From positions 372,001 through 436,000 of the forward strand of contig JAFEKR010000022.1 of NCBI GenBank assembly GCA_019022495.1: 64,000 nucleotides of DNA, written 5' to 3'. This document shows, piece by piece, positions 1-10,763 of the stretch (its first letter is position 1; every line of letters starts with the position of its first letter). Under the pieces are notes generated by a model. The model had not been told where the DNA came from. It saw only the letters and a program-made list of their open reading frames with translations, and ran no database searches. This DNA is from Epichloe hybrida. Taxonomy: Eukaryota > Ascomycota > Sordariomycetes > Hypocreales > Clavicipitaceae. The translations under genes and the position numbers were made by a program.

Positions 1-946
1 ATGTGTTAAAGCTTAGCTAGCTTAATATCCTTAGTCTAATAGGTCCCCCCTACTAGGGAGAGTTTCTATTCAAAATAAACAAAAAACATAGTAAATAGCT
101 CCCTTACCCCTTATTCTATCTAGTTAAGTTCCATAAGAGCTATCTCCTATTTATAGGGATTTGCATAAAGCGTCTCTAAGTAAGTTAGGAAAGCTATAGG
201 GTTATAGTTATTTATATAGCCTATCTTAAAGAATAATATAATCTAAGCCTAAACCTTAGGTAATAGGTTCTAGTAAATAAATACCTATTAGTCCTTATTA
301 GACCTAATAAAGTCCCTATTTACCTCTAACTTATATTCTATTAGGAACTTCTAGGTAGTAAATATAGCCTTATTACTATTATATAGGTTGCCTATAGGAA
401 TTAGTTTTTAGCGGATTTATAATATAAGGGATAGTAAGGCTAGCCCCTAAAGTAGAATATAATCCGGATTAATTCTAGTAGGGTCTATTAGGGCATTTAG
501 TAAGAAGTTCTATTATGCTACTAATTCTAGGTTTATATGTATGTGTTATTATAGGCTCTTAATTACCCTTACCTACTATACTAGTATTAGTTAAAGCGTC
601 TTAAACTAGGCATTCTAGGCTTCTAGTAGTACCGCGGCTTTAGATAGGGGGGTGTAAGTCCCCTAGCCAGGTTAGTTATAAGGCTAAAGCGTGTCTATTA
701 GGTCTATTATTATTTACTTTATTTCTTTTAGTAGCCTTCTTTTTAGACTAAAGGAAGTCTCTTAATTATTATAGACTAGCCCCTAGGCGGCTGCAATAGG
801 GCGTTAATATAGTATTAAAAGACTTAGGGAAGAGAAGGGAAAGGAGAAAAGGCTATCCCTAGTAATGCCCCTTATACCCCCTTAGCTCCTTATATAAGCC
901 CCCCTTTCCTTACCTTACCTAATCCTACTTGCCCCCACCCTTCCTG
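1..946 (-). mobile_element. RIP-degraded LTR-retrotransposon gag remnant
   Basis: AT-rich, TpA-rich DNA with no long open frame. Read on the minus strand, bases about 200 to 120 give a stretch resembling the retroviral-type gag of fungal Ty3/gypsy elements (IAFLTYLETLYANPYK, followed after a stop by EIALMELN), similar in pattern to the FxxxLxxxFGDPN segment of such gags. The rest is too mutated to translate confidently. The 5' end of the element would lie to the right, consistent with the LTR-like boundary near 948. Family assignment is tentative; only the general gag-like pattern and the RIP character are seen directly. Confidence 0.45.
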
Positions 947-986
947 CTGTACGGAAAATGCTTGGGCAAAGCCCAAGCCCTTACAG
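947..986. repeat. Nested palindrome at a probable LTR end
   Basis: An 8-bp perfect stem, GCTTGGGC-AAA-GCCCAAGC (960-978), is flanked by CTGTACGG (947-954) and CCTTACAG (979-986), which pair at 7 of 8 positions. It is GC-rich inside AT-rich RIP debris. TGT at 948-950 reads as TACA on the minus strand, fitting the terminal CA of an LTR directly upstream of the minus-strand gag remnant. The other LTR boundary was not found. Confidence 0.4.
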
Positions 987-1830
987 AAGTTATTTATTTT
1001 AAATAGTATATATTACCTTAACTATTTAACCTAATTATAAAACTTAATATAAGTAGTTTACTTACTTAGCGCTAATAACTTATTAGATAAAGATATATAT
1101 ATTAAAGGTAATAAAGTAATAAGTATATAGCTATCTATAATCTAAATATTATAAGAAAGATTACCTAGGTCCTAATAATATTTACCTTATTATTTAAAGC
1201 AAACATAATACCACACACTAATAGTATAGCTAGTAATATAAATATTACTATAGGTTATATATAGTAAACACACACTAGCTAAGCAGCTCTTTATAATTAA
1301 GAATAATTATATATTAGGGGGGTAGTATATTAGAAGCACGGAGGCTAAGGAGTTATAAATAGGATAGTTATATAATAAAGCCCTTAGGTAAGCCTTAGCT
1401 TATATAAATAACTAAGTAGCTACTAGATAGCTATGTGCGTGTAGTAGGGTATTTAGATAAGGACTACTTATAAAAGATATAGAAGGTTAGAGTTTAAGAC
1501 TTTTATATACCTACCCCTAAGTAGTAGCTCTCTAGCTATAACTAAGAACCTTAGCCTTTACTCCGTTTATATCTCCCTAAACACAGTCATGACAACTTCA
1601 CAAGAGTTTCATAATCCCCTTTTCCTTCTAGTCTAAGTATTATTTATTATTCATTTAGTCTAGTAACGCCACGGAAGTACTTTATTAGAGGATTTCTAAT
1701 ATTAGAATATTTAATTATAGTAATAATTTAGTTAAGCAAAGGAATAATTAAAGGTCCTAGTCTTATTACTATAAAGTAGTACCAAAAATAATAGGGATAA
1801 TGTAGGTTATATTATTCAGTTATCTAGCTA
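987..1830. other. AT-rich RIP-mutated spacer, probably LTR remnant
   Basis: No coding sequence seen. The stretch is TpA-rich with stops in every frame, and may include the remainder of the LTR whose end lies near 948. Sequence character changes to normal genomic composition at about 1850. Confidence 0.4.
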
Positions 1831-2986
1831 CTGTGTTCCCTATAATAATACTACTAATGATTACCTCAGCCATTCTCCACCTCAACAGGGCGGCTGGCCA
1901 CTACTCACGCAATGCGTCTAGCCAAAGCCATAACATAATACATACATGCATACATACATGCATACATACTTGCACACATACATACTTGCACACATACTTG
2001 CACACATACATGCACACATACGTGATGGCGGTAAGAAGCGAAAGCGGGGGTCGCCACGCAAGTTTTACGGCGGCGGGCATTGAAGCTCGCGCCAGACTTG
2101 CAGTAGCTGCTGGAGTCGTCACAGTCTCACAGACCTGCAGGTCTCAACGACGTTTCAGGGGTTTGATCAATGATGGCAGCCGATGGGAAGGTGAGGAAGC
2201 GACTTTCAAGTGAGCCAAGTGAGTCAAGTGAGTCAAGTCAAGTGAGGGTCCAATCACATGGGTGGCAGGTGGCAGCAGGTGGCAGCGGGTGGCAGCGGGT
2301 GGCAGCGGCAGCGGCAGCGGCAGTCATGATTCATACTGGAAAACTTTTTAAACGAGTTCCGGCCCAGCTCTCCACTTCCAACTTTCTCCTCACTTTTCCA
2401 GGGTTCAGTGTTCCCTCAATGTTCCCTTTCTGACCTTTCTGAGGCTTTGCCTGACCCTTGTGGGGATTCGCGTCGCCGCGTCGAAACGCCAAAATCGCCG
2501 TCTTTGTTTGGATGCTAGCATGTTGGCCCAGTGTTCGGGGGGGCGCAGACCGTGAACAAACTTGGCGAATTCACTGGATCATTCCATCAACAAGACGACA
2601 ATTCGTGCACCCAAGTCAAGACAGTTTGCGCTAAAGGGTACGCTTCCCAATGCGCGTCGTAATTTTTTTTAAATCAACGAGCACATTCCCATTGCACAAT
2701 GCCACGCATCCATCCCGTGCGGCCAGGTGGGTGACCCGCAACTTTTGGTTGCCCGGCCAGCCAACTGCTCACTATGTAGGCCAAAGTAAACAGCGGGTTA
2801 TGCCGCAGGCGGGCGGTCTCGTGAAGCCGCGCATTTCTTGCTTTATTCATCATTGCTTCTTCAATCGAATAGCGGATAGCGGGATAGCCAGCCCACTGCG
2901 AGTATTGTTTGTCACTCATTTCATCATTTACATGCGCCGCAACCCGGAGCGAAAAGAAAGAAGCATCAATAGGAGACTAAAAGATC
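1831..2986. promoter_or_regulatory. Upstream region of the kinesin gene with microsatellites
   Basis: Non-coding by inspection; the overlapping short frames have no recognisable protein and are low complexity. Contains a degenerate (CATA)n/(CACA)n microsatellite at about 1940-2022, an AGTGAGTCA-type short tandem repeat at about 2210-2245, and a GGTGGCAGC minisatellite decaying to GGCAGC at about 2270-2322. The 5' leader and promoter of the kinesin should lie in the right part; no unambiguous TATA box was found. Confidence 0.4.
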
Positions 2987-5765
2987 ATGGAAGCACCGTC
3001 GACCAAGCCGTCATCGCACAACCTCTTCGAGGTGTACCTGCGTCTTCGTCCCCCACCAGCAAACGCCGCCCAGACGGATCGCATCTTGAATGTTGAGCAG
3101 CCCCAAGACAGCGGCGACAAGTCACACCCGTCGCACATTACCTTGAATCCGCCGACGGACAGGCGAAGAGCCATTGAGAAGTTTGCCTTCACGAGGGTCT
3201 TTGAGGACAAGGCTACCCAGCTCGATGTCTTCCATTCTACCGAGATCCCGTCACTCGCCGAGGGAGTTCTCGCTCCTCAGGGCGGCGAGGGAACCGATGC
3301 TGTCGTGGCGACGCTGGGAGTAACTGGTTCGGGAAAGGTGAGACGATTTCGTTGTCGAGCCGTCACAATCATGTACGTGGAAAATGAGCAGACAAACTGA
3401 CGCGTGATTTTCGTTTCGCAGACACACACGATACTGGGATCGAAAACCCAGCGAGGTCTCACGCAGTTGGCGCTCGATGTCGTCTTTCGATCCATCGGCT
3501 CCAACATGCTCGACTCGACAACTCTGCCCTCCGTCATCGAATCACTGCAGGCGTGCGACCCGTCGGAATCTATTCTGTCAACGGCGCCGCACTTCCTCGA
3601 CTCTACCTTTGCCGACCCATCATGCGGTCATTCGCGGGCACCTTCACGCGCCGCCACTCCCATGATTGTACGACCATGTCCGACCCCTTCTCCCAACATC
3701 CAACCACCCACTCGCCTAGCAGGTTCTCAGGGCCGCGCGCCATCGCAGATGCCTTGCACATATCCCGGCTCGGCAGCCTGGAGCCCAAAAAGTGTTGGGC
3801 TCGTTGGCGAGACGGAGCAGAGCCACCAGTCGAGGGAGCGCTAGAAGCGCTCTGGTCGAGAAGATGGCCTGCTCATGTCTCGAGCTGATGGCGCGGCCGC
3901 CCCGTACGACGACCTGCTGTTTGCTCCCAAGCGGGACAAAGCACGGCACTACATGTCCCCGACAGCTGCCACTCGTGTAAGAAAGGTTGCTAAACAAGAA
4001 TCAAAGGGCGAGCATGGCATCATGTCACCGACGGCGAGACGGAATCTAGCACGGCCATCGGCGCTCCCCCAACTGCCCGACATCAGCGGCACAAACATCT
4101 CTTGCGACCAGTCGGCCGAGTATGCCGTTGTCATTTCCATGTACGAAGTCCACAACGACCGCATCTATGATCTTCTTACGCCCGCTGCAAAATCGGCCGC
4201 CACCAAGGAGTTCCGTCGACGACCTCTCCTGTTCAAATCGACCGAGCTCTCTCCCGACCGCAAGGTGGTGGCAGGACTGCGCAAAGTGGTCTGCACCTCG
4301 CTGAGGGAAGCCGCCATGGTCATGGAGGCTGGTCTGCTTGAGCGCCGAGTTGCTGGTACCGGCAGCAACAGCGTTTCTAGCAGAAGCCATGGTTTCTTCT
4401 GCTTTGAAGTGAAGAAGCGGACTCGCAGCAGGCGACCAGGTCCGTGGGGTGGCAGCAAACTCACAATCGTCGACCTCGCGGGCAGCGAGCGCGCCCGAGA
4501 TGCCAAGACGCAGGGCGCAACCCTGGTCGAGGCCGGCAAGATCAACGAGAGTTTGATGTATCTGGGGCAGTGTCTTCAGACGCAAAGCGAAGCAACCAGC
4601 TCCAGCAAGGTACGTGGTTCCCTGCGAGCCACCCCCCCTTTTTTTTTTTTCGCTCGGCGTAGTATTGCTGACCGACGAGATGTAAAAAAAAAAACAGCCG
4701 AATGTCGTTCCTTATCGTCAGTGCAAGCTGACTGAGCTATTATTCTCCAACTCATTCCCCTCGTCATCCTCAGCTGGTCACCCTCATGCGACACGCCGTA
4801 ATCCTCAGCGAGGCGTGATGATTGTGACGGCCGATCCCAGGGGAGACTTCAACGCTACATCCCAGATTCTGCGATACAGTGCCCTTGCACGCGAGGTGAC
4901 TGTCCCCCGGATACCATCAATCACTGCGACAATCCTCGCACAACCGCCGCCGACGGGCAACCCAGGTCCAATCAGCCCCGTGCAGCTGCAGCAGCAGCAG
5001 CAGCCGCCGCAGCATCCGCAGCATCCGCGACCCTTTGTGCCGCCTGGAGCCCCCAACTCGTACCGAAACCACACCCCCCCCATGAACGTTGACGAGCGAG
5101 CGACCATGGAGATGGCGGCTCTGGAGATCGCCAGGATGAGTGATGAGATGGATCAGCTTCGCCTCGAGCTGGACGAGCAACTCGAAGCTCGCATGACGGC
5201 CGAGGCTCATCTTTTGAGCATGGAGGATCGCATGCTGGATCTGGAAGCCGTGATTCGCGACGACTGCGCGGCCGAGTTTGAGCAGCGGCTCACGCTTGAG
5301 CTGGCTCGGTTCAAGGCCTCTCTGGCGCTGGAACACGAGCGAAGCGAGGAGCACTGGGACCGCAAGGTTGACATTCTGGCGCGTGGTCTGGACGGCAGCA
5401 ACGCGGACGACAGCGAAGGCGACAAGGAGAACGTCCTGATGGAACATGTCACACAGGAAGTGGAGCGTCTACGACGGGAGAATGGTGTTCTCAAACGCGA
5501 GCTGGCCGGCCGCAGTCCGATCAAGCGCAAACCCCTGGAGGAGAGAGAAGACTTTTGCCCGGCCGCTGGCGGCGGCGCTGGCGGCGCTGTGACGGCGCCA
5601 AAGCCCGAGGGCGTGGCTCATCTCGGCCGGAAACTGGAGCGCATGCGAGTGAGCGGCGGCAGCAGCGGCGGCAGCGGCAGCGGCAGCGGTAGCGGCAGTC
5701 CCAAGAAGATGCGGAAGCTGGTGGGCAGCAAGCGATGGGAGGAGGCAAAAGAGGAGCTGCTGTGA
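2987..5765 (+). CDS. Kinesin-like motor protein (possible kinesin-6 class), with an internal in-frame stop
   Basis: Microtubule motor ATPase. Proposed exons are 2987-3337, 3422-4609 and 4698-5765. Intron 1 (84 bp, GTGAGA...CAG) has a CTGAC branch site; intron 2 (88 bp) starts GTACGT and ends ACAG. The joined frame is 868 codons. Motor domain: P-loop GVTGSGKTHT around residue 111-120, interrupted by intron 1; switch I NSVSSRSH (433-440); switch II DLAGSE at 468; then VPYRQCKLTELL in exon 3. A coiled coil covers about 650-790, followed by a basic, Gly/Ser-rich tail. A large insert between the P-loop and the YEVHNDRIYDLL segment, together with the KLTELL region, recalls kinesin-6, but this subclass is inference. 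The frame carries a TAG at 3842-3844 (codon 258) inside that insert: a nonsense mutation, a sequence error, or a small unrecognised intron ending at 3844. The following gene is convergent. Confidence 0.85.
3842..3844 (+). other. In-frame TAG within the kinesin motor insert
   Basis: The reading frame before (3422-3841) and after (3845-4609) is the same frame and both sides look like genuine kinesin, so one codon breaks the gene. CAG to TAG would be a CpA-to-TpA change, the RIP signature. Candidate in-frame introns ending at 3844 (starting 3794 or 3803) have poor GTTGG donors. Confidence 0.85.
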
Positions 5766-6122
5766 CAAGGACACGACGTTTTTAAAGACTGGGCATTATT
5801 CATCCATTGCATTGTTTTGTTGCCCGGCCTTGGATATCGTCATGTGTGATGATTTTAGAAGCCATCATGTCAGTATCTGGCGCAGGAGGGGCCTCGGGCT
5901 CTTATAGCTTGATTAATGGTATTTATGTATCCGGTATTGCAGTGTATATACATTGAAGGCGTTGATGAATGTCAATGGAGAAGTACGATATTAATAATTA
6001 TGTCGAACGCGAAGGCGTCGAGTTTGCTCGTTGCCAACAACCACGGTGTCCATGTTCACCCAACACGGCCCATGAGTTGACAAACGGTCCATGTTCACAC
6101 ACACGGCCCATGAGTTCATTAC
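5766..6122. other. Convergent intergenic spacer
   Basis: 3' flanks of the kinesin and of the minus-strand membrane-protein gene. Contains a short imperfect repeat around CACGGCCCATGAGTT (about 6063-6118, two copies). No clear gene or terminator seen. Confidence 0.5.
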
Positions 6123-7241
6123 TCATGCACTCGCACACACGGGTTGCTGCACAGGCACACAAGCCACAGGCACACACGCCACAGGAGGCTGCTGCGCGAC
6201 CGGGAAGCCGTTGCGCGCCCCCCTCGCCCTCCTCCGCCTCCACAGGTCCAAGCACGCCAAGAAGAAGATGGCCAGCTCCACGAGGGCAGCGATGAGAATG
6301 AGCACCGTGATGCCGAGGAACAGGGGCGACTTGGCGGCGCCGCCGTCGTGGCTGCAGCGTCCGCCGTGGCCGTGGCCGGGACCGTGGCCGGGACGCAGCC
6401 GACGGCCGGCGCGGAAGCCGTCGCGCAGGCTGGCGGTGTCGGCGTCGGCCCCGGCGTCGTCGTAGCGGTGGTAGGTGTCGCAGCGACGGCCGCCGCCGGA
6501 GTAGTAGTGGTCCCTGCCCCGGCGGCTGAATGAGAGGGACATGAGGATGCCGACGCTCGTCGAGGCGATCCAGAGGCAGAGGCTGACGGCGACGCGGGCG
6601 ATGGGATGGAAGCCGGCTTTCCACTTGAGGAGGCGGCGGACGACAAGGTTGGCTAGGGACCAGAGAAGGGATAGTACGAACTTGGGGAGGGAATGTTAGC
6701 CCATTTGATGCCGTGGGGATTGGGGGGGGGGGAAGCTTACGATGACGACCGAGGCGAGGGAAGGGCCGTAGTACTCCCTGTCGTGGCGGTAGTCCCTGTC
6801 GTGGCGGTAGTCCCTGTCGGGGCCGGGACCCCTGTAATGATCACGGTCGCGGTCACGGTCATGATCACGATCACGATCATGGCCACGGCCGTGTCGTCCG
6901 TGTCCGCCGTGTCGTAGCCATCGTCTGTCGAACAAGTCGTCGTCGAGGCCGCCGCGCCAGAGGCGGTCTGACTTGACGCCCTTTACGAGCAGGGCGATTG
7001 CGAATCCGATGCCGATCAGGGCCACGGCGAGGACGACGAGATGCAGGATGGTGCAGGACATGCTCTTGAGCTTTTGCACGAGCGGGCGGCGGCCGGGCGG
7101 GGGGGGGCCGGCATTCTGGCACGGCGGATGCGGGTGCGGATGCGGGTGCGGATGCGGGTGCGGCGACGGCTCTCTTGTGGGGTGGGAGGAGGAGGAGGGG
7201 GAGACGGGCTCGGCGGGGGGGGGCACGTGTTCGCGAGCCAT
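6123..7241 (-). CDS. Four-transmembrane protein with His-Pro and Arg-Asp repeats
   Basis: Two exons, 7241-6741 and 6680-6123, joined by a 60-bp intron with GTAAGC donor, GCTAAC branch site and AAG acceptor; 352 residues. The N-terminus is proline-rich with an (HP)n tract near 27-39. Predicted membrane helices by eye are at 62-86, about 158-182 (spanning the splice junction), 193-216 and 285-313. Between helices 1 and 2 lies a hydrophilic segment made of DR, DH, RH and DYRHD repeats (about 110-155); a second loop is Gly/His/Arg-rich. The four-helix layout resembles MARVEL-type membrane proteins, but no diagnostic motif was found, so the function is unknown. Splicing is well supported because it keeps helix 2 continuous. 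The opposite strand shows long but low-complexity frames, which are shadows. Confidence 0.72.
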
Positions 7242-7985
7242 TGTTCAGCGGAGGAAGAGAAAAACAAGAAGTTGGACGGCAGCAAGGAGCGAGTGACTTG
7301 CCGCGAAGAATAAAAAAGAACAAGAACAAGAAGCGAGTGACTGAGAGAACGGATGTGAAACTGGTCATGTTGAACTTTTTAAAAACGAGGGACGAGCCGA
7401 GATAATATAATAAATGGGTTATATTTCGCGAGCCCGGCGTTCGTCTTGTTTGACTGGGCGGTTTACATCGGGCTGGACCCCTGTTGGGGGGGCATTGAGC
7501 AAGACGGTGTTTGCAATCAGACAGCGCTGCGTGCGCCGCCCACCGGGGGGGGGGAGACGTGGGGGAGGGTCGTTGAGAGAAGGCGACGCGCGGTTCTCGC
7601 TTACTCGAGCACGCGCCTCTTTTTTTTTTTGGTCTGGTGCGGAGTGAGTAATGCGCAAGTCAGTGGTTGGATTTCCTGTGTTCTGCAGTGTTTTGCATGA
7701 AATGAGCGAATCTGGCCCAGATTGGCCCAGATTGGCGCGTCGTTATGCTCTCAACTTTAGGTTTGTGGGGTCGCGTGGGCACACGAATTATCCAATTAGA
7801 TGATGCAGACTAGGCCTAGTTTACACCGTCATGCTTTTCAAAGGCAACTGACAACTTGCAAGGCGCCCCGCCCCGATCACCCAATCATGCGAGATGCCCG
7901 ATTATGCGACGTGATTTTCCCAACTTTTTGCCAGTGCCGTCCTTGGTCCGTCGAAAAAAAATGGCGCCTTGATTGGATGCCCTGA
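7242..7985. promoter_or_regulatory. Spacer holding the membrane-protein promoter and the paraoxonase-like 3' flank
   Basis: No gene recognised. There are G-runs near 7549-7556, a T-tract at 7619-7630, and the short direct repeat CCCAGATTGG at 7714-7733. Both flanking genes read minus, so this should contain the promoter of the membrane protein. Confidence 0.4.
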
Positions 7986-9471
7986 TTACAAACGCACCTT
8001 GACGGCAACCATGTTTTCGGACAGGAACCCCGTCACGAACAACCACACCTTGCGCTCACCCCTTTCCTCGGCAGGGTCAATGGCCACCAGGACTGCCGCG
8101 CTGGCCGTCCGAATCCTCGATGAATCATCCTCAAACAGGAGCTTCTTCCGCCACTGAGTCTTGTTCCCTCGCGCCTCGTCAACAAGCGGGTTCGCCATCC
8201 ACACCATGACGCCTCCGCCTCCGCCTCCGCCGGCCCCGTCCTCGAGCAACCTCGCCAGGTCCACGGCCCTGGACAGACCTGCGCTGACCATGCCGCTCAG
8301 GTCGCGGCCCTTTTGCGCATACGGGTCACGGAACCAGCTGGGATTGTCCAAAACCGAGTCGAATTCCACCGTGTCCCTGATTCCAATGGTCCGCGGGCCA
8401 CTCCCATCCCCAGCAGCGGGTGAAACCTCAGCGACGTGGATGCGGCCGCTCGCGCAGCTCACGATCAGGACCTCGTCGGGCGTTCGCCCGTGGCCCAGAC
8501 CGTTGTTGTTGTGCAGGCCACTGATGGCCACGGATGCTCTGACGCCGTGGCCGTCGTCGTCGTCGTCGTCGTCACGCGACGCCGCACCATCCGCCAGATG
8601 AGCAAACTCGACATGCACGACGTTGCTCCACTTGGCGCCCGAGAAGACCGTCTCTACCTGCCGGAGTAGTCCCTCTCGGTAGTAGTGGTCGTTGGTGACG
8701 AAGAACGAGGTCGGGGACACGGCGACAATGTCGTTTGGCGTGGTGATGAGCGGATCCCACACGGAGCGGACGTGCTCTGCCGTGTCGTCGCCGATGGTGT
8801 GGCGGAACACTTCGATGACGGAACGCGCCTTGGGGCCCTTGGTGTTCCTGCCTTGGCTGTAGGCGGGGCTGGGGACGTGGTTGACGGCGAATATGTAGAC
8901 GGCCTCGCCCCTCGGCTTCTCCGGGTCGTCGATGACGTCGATGCCGTGCGTGACAAAGGGCCCGGTGAAGTTGGTGAATGCGAGCTTCCTGGCCTTCATT
9001 GTCTGCGTGGAGACAACCTTTTTGTTTCAGCGAGCGGAATGGGATGGGATGACTCCGTCCAAGAGTCACGGGTTTTATGAAGCGAGGGAGGGAGGGTTGG
9101 AATTGGAATCTGGAATCTGGAATTGCACTCACGCGAGGGTCAATGACTTCGATTCTGCCTTGGGCCTTCAACCCGGCCGCAGGGTCATCGAGATGGGCGA
9201 GTCCGGGAAACCAAGCCTGGCGTGTGTCCTGGTTGCCTTCGCAGGCCGTGAACAGCAAGTTGCTGGGCTCGTGGTAGTGCACATCCTCGCATTGGACAGT
9301 ATCCGGGATGGTTTGAAAGTCACTTGGGTTCGTGATGATGGTGTTGGCGTAGGTCCGCCAGAACCCGAGAACAACCGAGGTTCTGGGCAACTCGGCAGTG
9401 TAGATGAGGGCGGCGACGACGGCGACCAGCACAAAAACACGGGATTGAGACAGTGAGATGGCGCCCGCCAT
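7986..9471 (-). CDS. Paraoxonase/arylesterase-like six-bladed beta-propeller hydrolase
   Basis: Two exons, 9471-9133 and 9002-7986, with a 130-bp intron (GTGAGT...GCAG); 451 residues. PON-family enzymes are calcium-dependent lactonase/arylesterases. Residues matching PON1 calcium and catalytic positions can be aligned by eye: CED at 61-63 (PON1 E53/D54), H155 in VNHVPSP (H115), N203-D204 in PNDIVAV (N168/D169), Asn in the HNNN segment near 278-281 (N224), and D332-N333 in VLDNPSW (D269/N270). TNDHYY at 216-221 matches the family GTNDHYF segment. A hydrophobic stretch at 10-27 would be a retained signal or anchor, suggesting secretory-pathway or membrane location. A run of seven Asp (258-264) sits in a surface loop. 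The physiological substrate is unknown. Confidence 0.85.
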
Positions 9472-9735
9472 GTTGAGCAGTACCCGTGTTTCGTCTAGAT
9501 GATGTTTTGTTTGAATTTATCATGTATAGTCAGCCCGTTTATGTAGAAAAAGCAAAGGCAAAGGAAATTGGATGTCATTGTTCATGTGAACATTGCGATG
9601 CGGAGCAAGTCGGACGTCCACCAATGACGAACTTGACTTGCAATGCGGGGTGTCCAGACACGCGTCAAACCGGCAATTGAATCCCATGGTGACAGGCCAT
9701 TTGTCAATTCTAGCACGTAACAGATCCCGACAAGA
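9472..9735. promoter_or_regulatory. Upstream region of the paraoxonase-like gene
   Basis: Non-coding. Normal composition until a TA-flanked repeat element begins at 9738; no clear core promoter motif was identified. Confidence 0.35.
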
Positions 9736-10022
9736 TACAATACACCTCCTCAATTATTTTACAAATCTACATGCCCTAGTTAGTCGTCCCTCGCTAATAC
9801 CTGTGGTTAGCTACACATGTAATTTAAACCCTATGTTATTTTAGGGAGCTATAAGGAAAATATATAGGGTAGTAAACACTACTAAAGATATATCATTTCT
9901 AATATTAATTATAACAAAATTAAGGTATCTGTCATCCTAGCCCCTGTCGCCCGCCTGATATCTGATCGGCTCAATTACCCCTGTTATGTACATTTGTAAA
10001 ATAATTCAGGGGGTGTATTGTA
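9736..10022. mobile_element. TA-flanked MITE (Tc1/mariner or Fot-like, non-autonomous)
   Basis: Terminal inverted repeats of about 37 bp: CAATACACCTCCTCAATTAT at 9738 and its near-complement ending at 10020 (a few mismatches), each flanked by the dinucleotide TA (9736-9737 and 10021-10022). The 283-bp interior is AT-rich and non-coding. A TA target and simple TIRs fit Tc1/mariner-type MITEs; no transposase is present here. It lies between the divergent paraoxonase-like and serine/proline-rich genes. Confidence 0.7.
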
Positions 10023-10623
10023 AACTTTGACAATTGCCAAGTTATCACGTAAAAACAATGTCGACGACGATCCCGCATCCCCCGAGTCAAGCTCGTCCTT
10101 GATCAATCAATAGGCGGGGCGGCAGGAAAGCAGAGAAGAAAGAGGGCGCAATCACATTCAAGAACGGCCGGAAACAGGCCACCGGAAACCAACCTCGACT
10201 GGCATGCAAAATGGCAAGAAAGCTGTCGTTTTCAGGTTTCCCCATACCAATCGAGGGGACCGAAGCTAAGAATAGCTGTTGGTGGAGCAGAACCACCGCC
10301 GGCGAAAGTCACGTGTCCCACGGCCAAGACTGCGCCCGCGTGGGGGCCCAGCGTCCGCAAACGGCAAACGGTCACGGGGCTGCCCATTTCCCCATTCCCG
10401 ACGATGCGGCGAAGACTGCGCGTTCAGGCAAGGCGAAGTGGGGATTTCCGAAAGTTTCTTGCCCGATCGGCGCCTTTTCCGCAAGCGGTCCGTTTCGGTG
10501 CGCACGAACAGCCAGCCACGGTCGGCTTGTGAACCTTGTCGGACTCTCCTCTTTGCCCCCCCCGATCGCGCGGGGCGGGGACCGGTGCGAATCGCTGGCT
10601 TCGGAGTATGAGGCAAGTTTGCG

Positions 10624-10631
10624 TATATAAA
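10624..10631 (+). promoter_or_regulatory. TATA box (TATATAAA)
   Basis: Good TATA match 140 bp upstream of the ATG at 10764. It implies a transcript start near 10655-10680, which excludes an upstream in-frame ATG at 10536 as the start of the next gene. Confidence 0.55.
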
Positions 10632-10763
10632 GTCAACATCCATCATGAGATACCCACAGACGTTGATTTGGACTCTTCCCCGATCGCACCCTCACGCCTT
10701 GCCAGAAACCCCGTTCCTCAATCCCCCATTGCCCATCAATCCATATTCTATCGAACAGCAAGG

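Noticed and set aside
1833..2433. Small frames around the CATA microsatellite and GGTGGCAGC repeats
   Set aside because: Repeat-driven low-complexity translations without homology-like features.
6119..6646. Several long overlapping frames on both strands
   Set aside because: GC-rich shadows of exon 2 of the membrane protein; only the frame spliced to exon 1 gives continuous membrane helices.
10211..10646. Overlapping frames of 110-139 codons on both strands
   Set aside because: No recognisable protein; they lie in the promoter region upstream of a TATA box and look like GC-rich chance frames.
10536..10763. Upstream extension of the serine/proline-rich protein
   Set aside because: It precedes and spans the TATA box at 10624, so it is unlikely to be transcribed.
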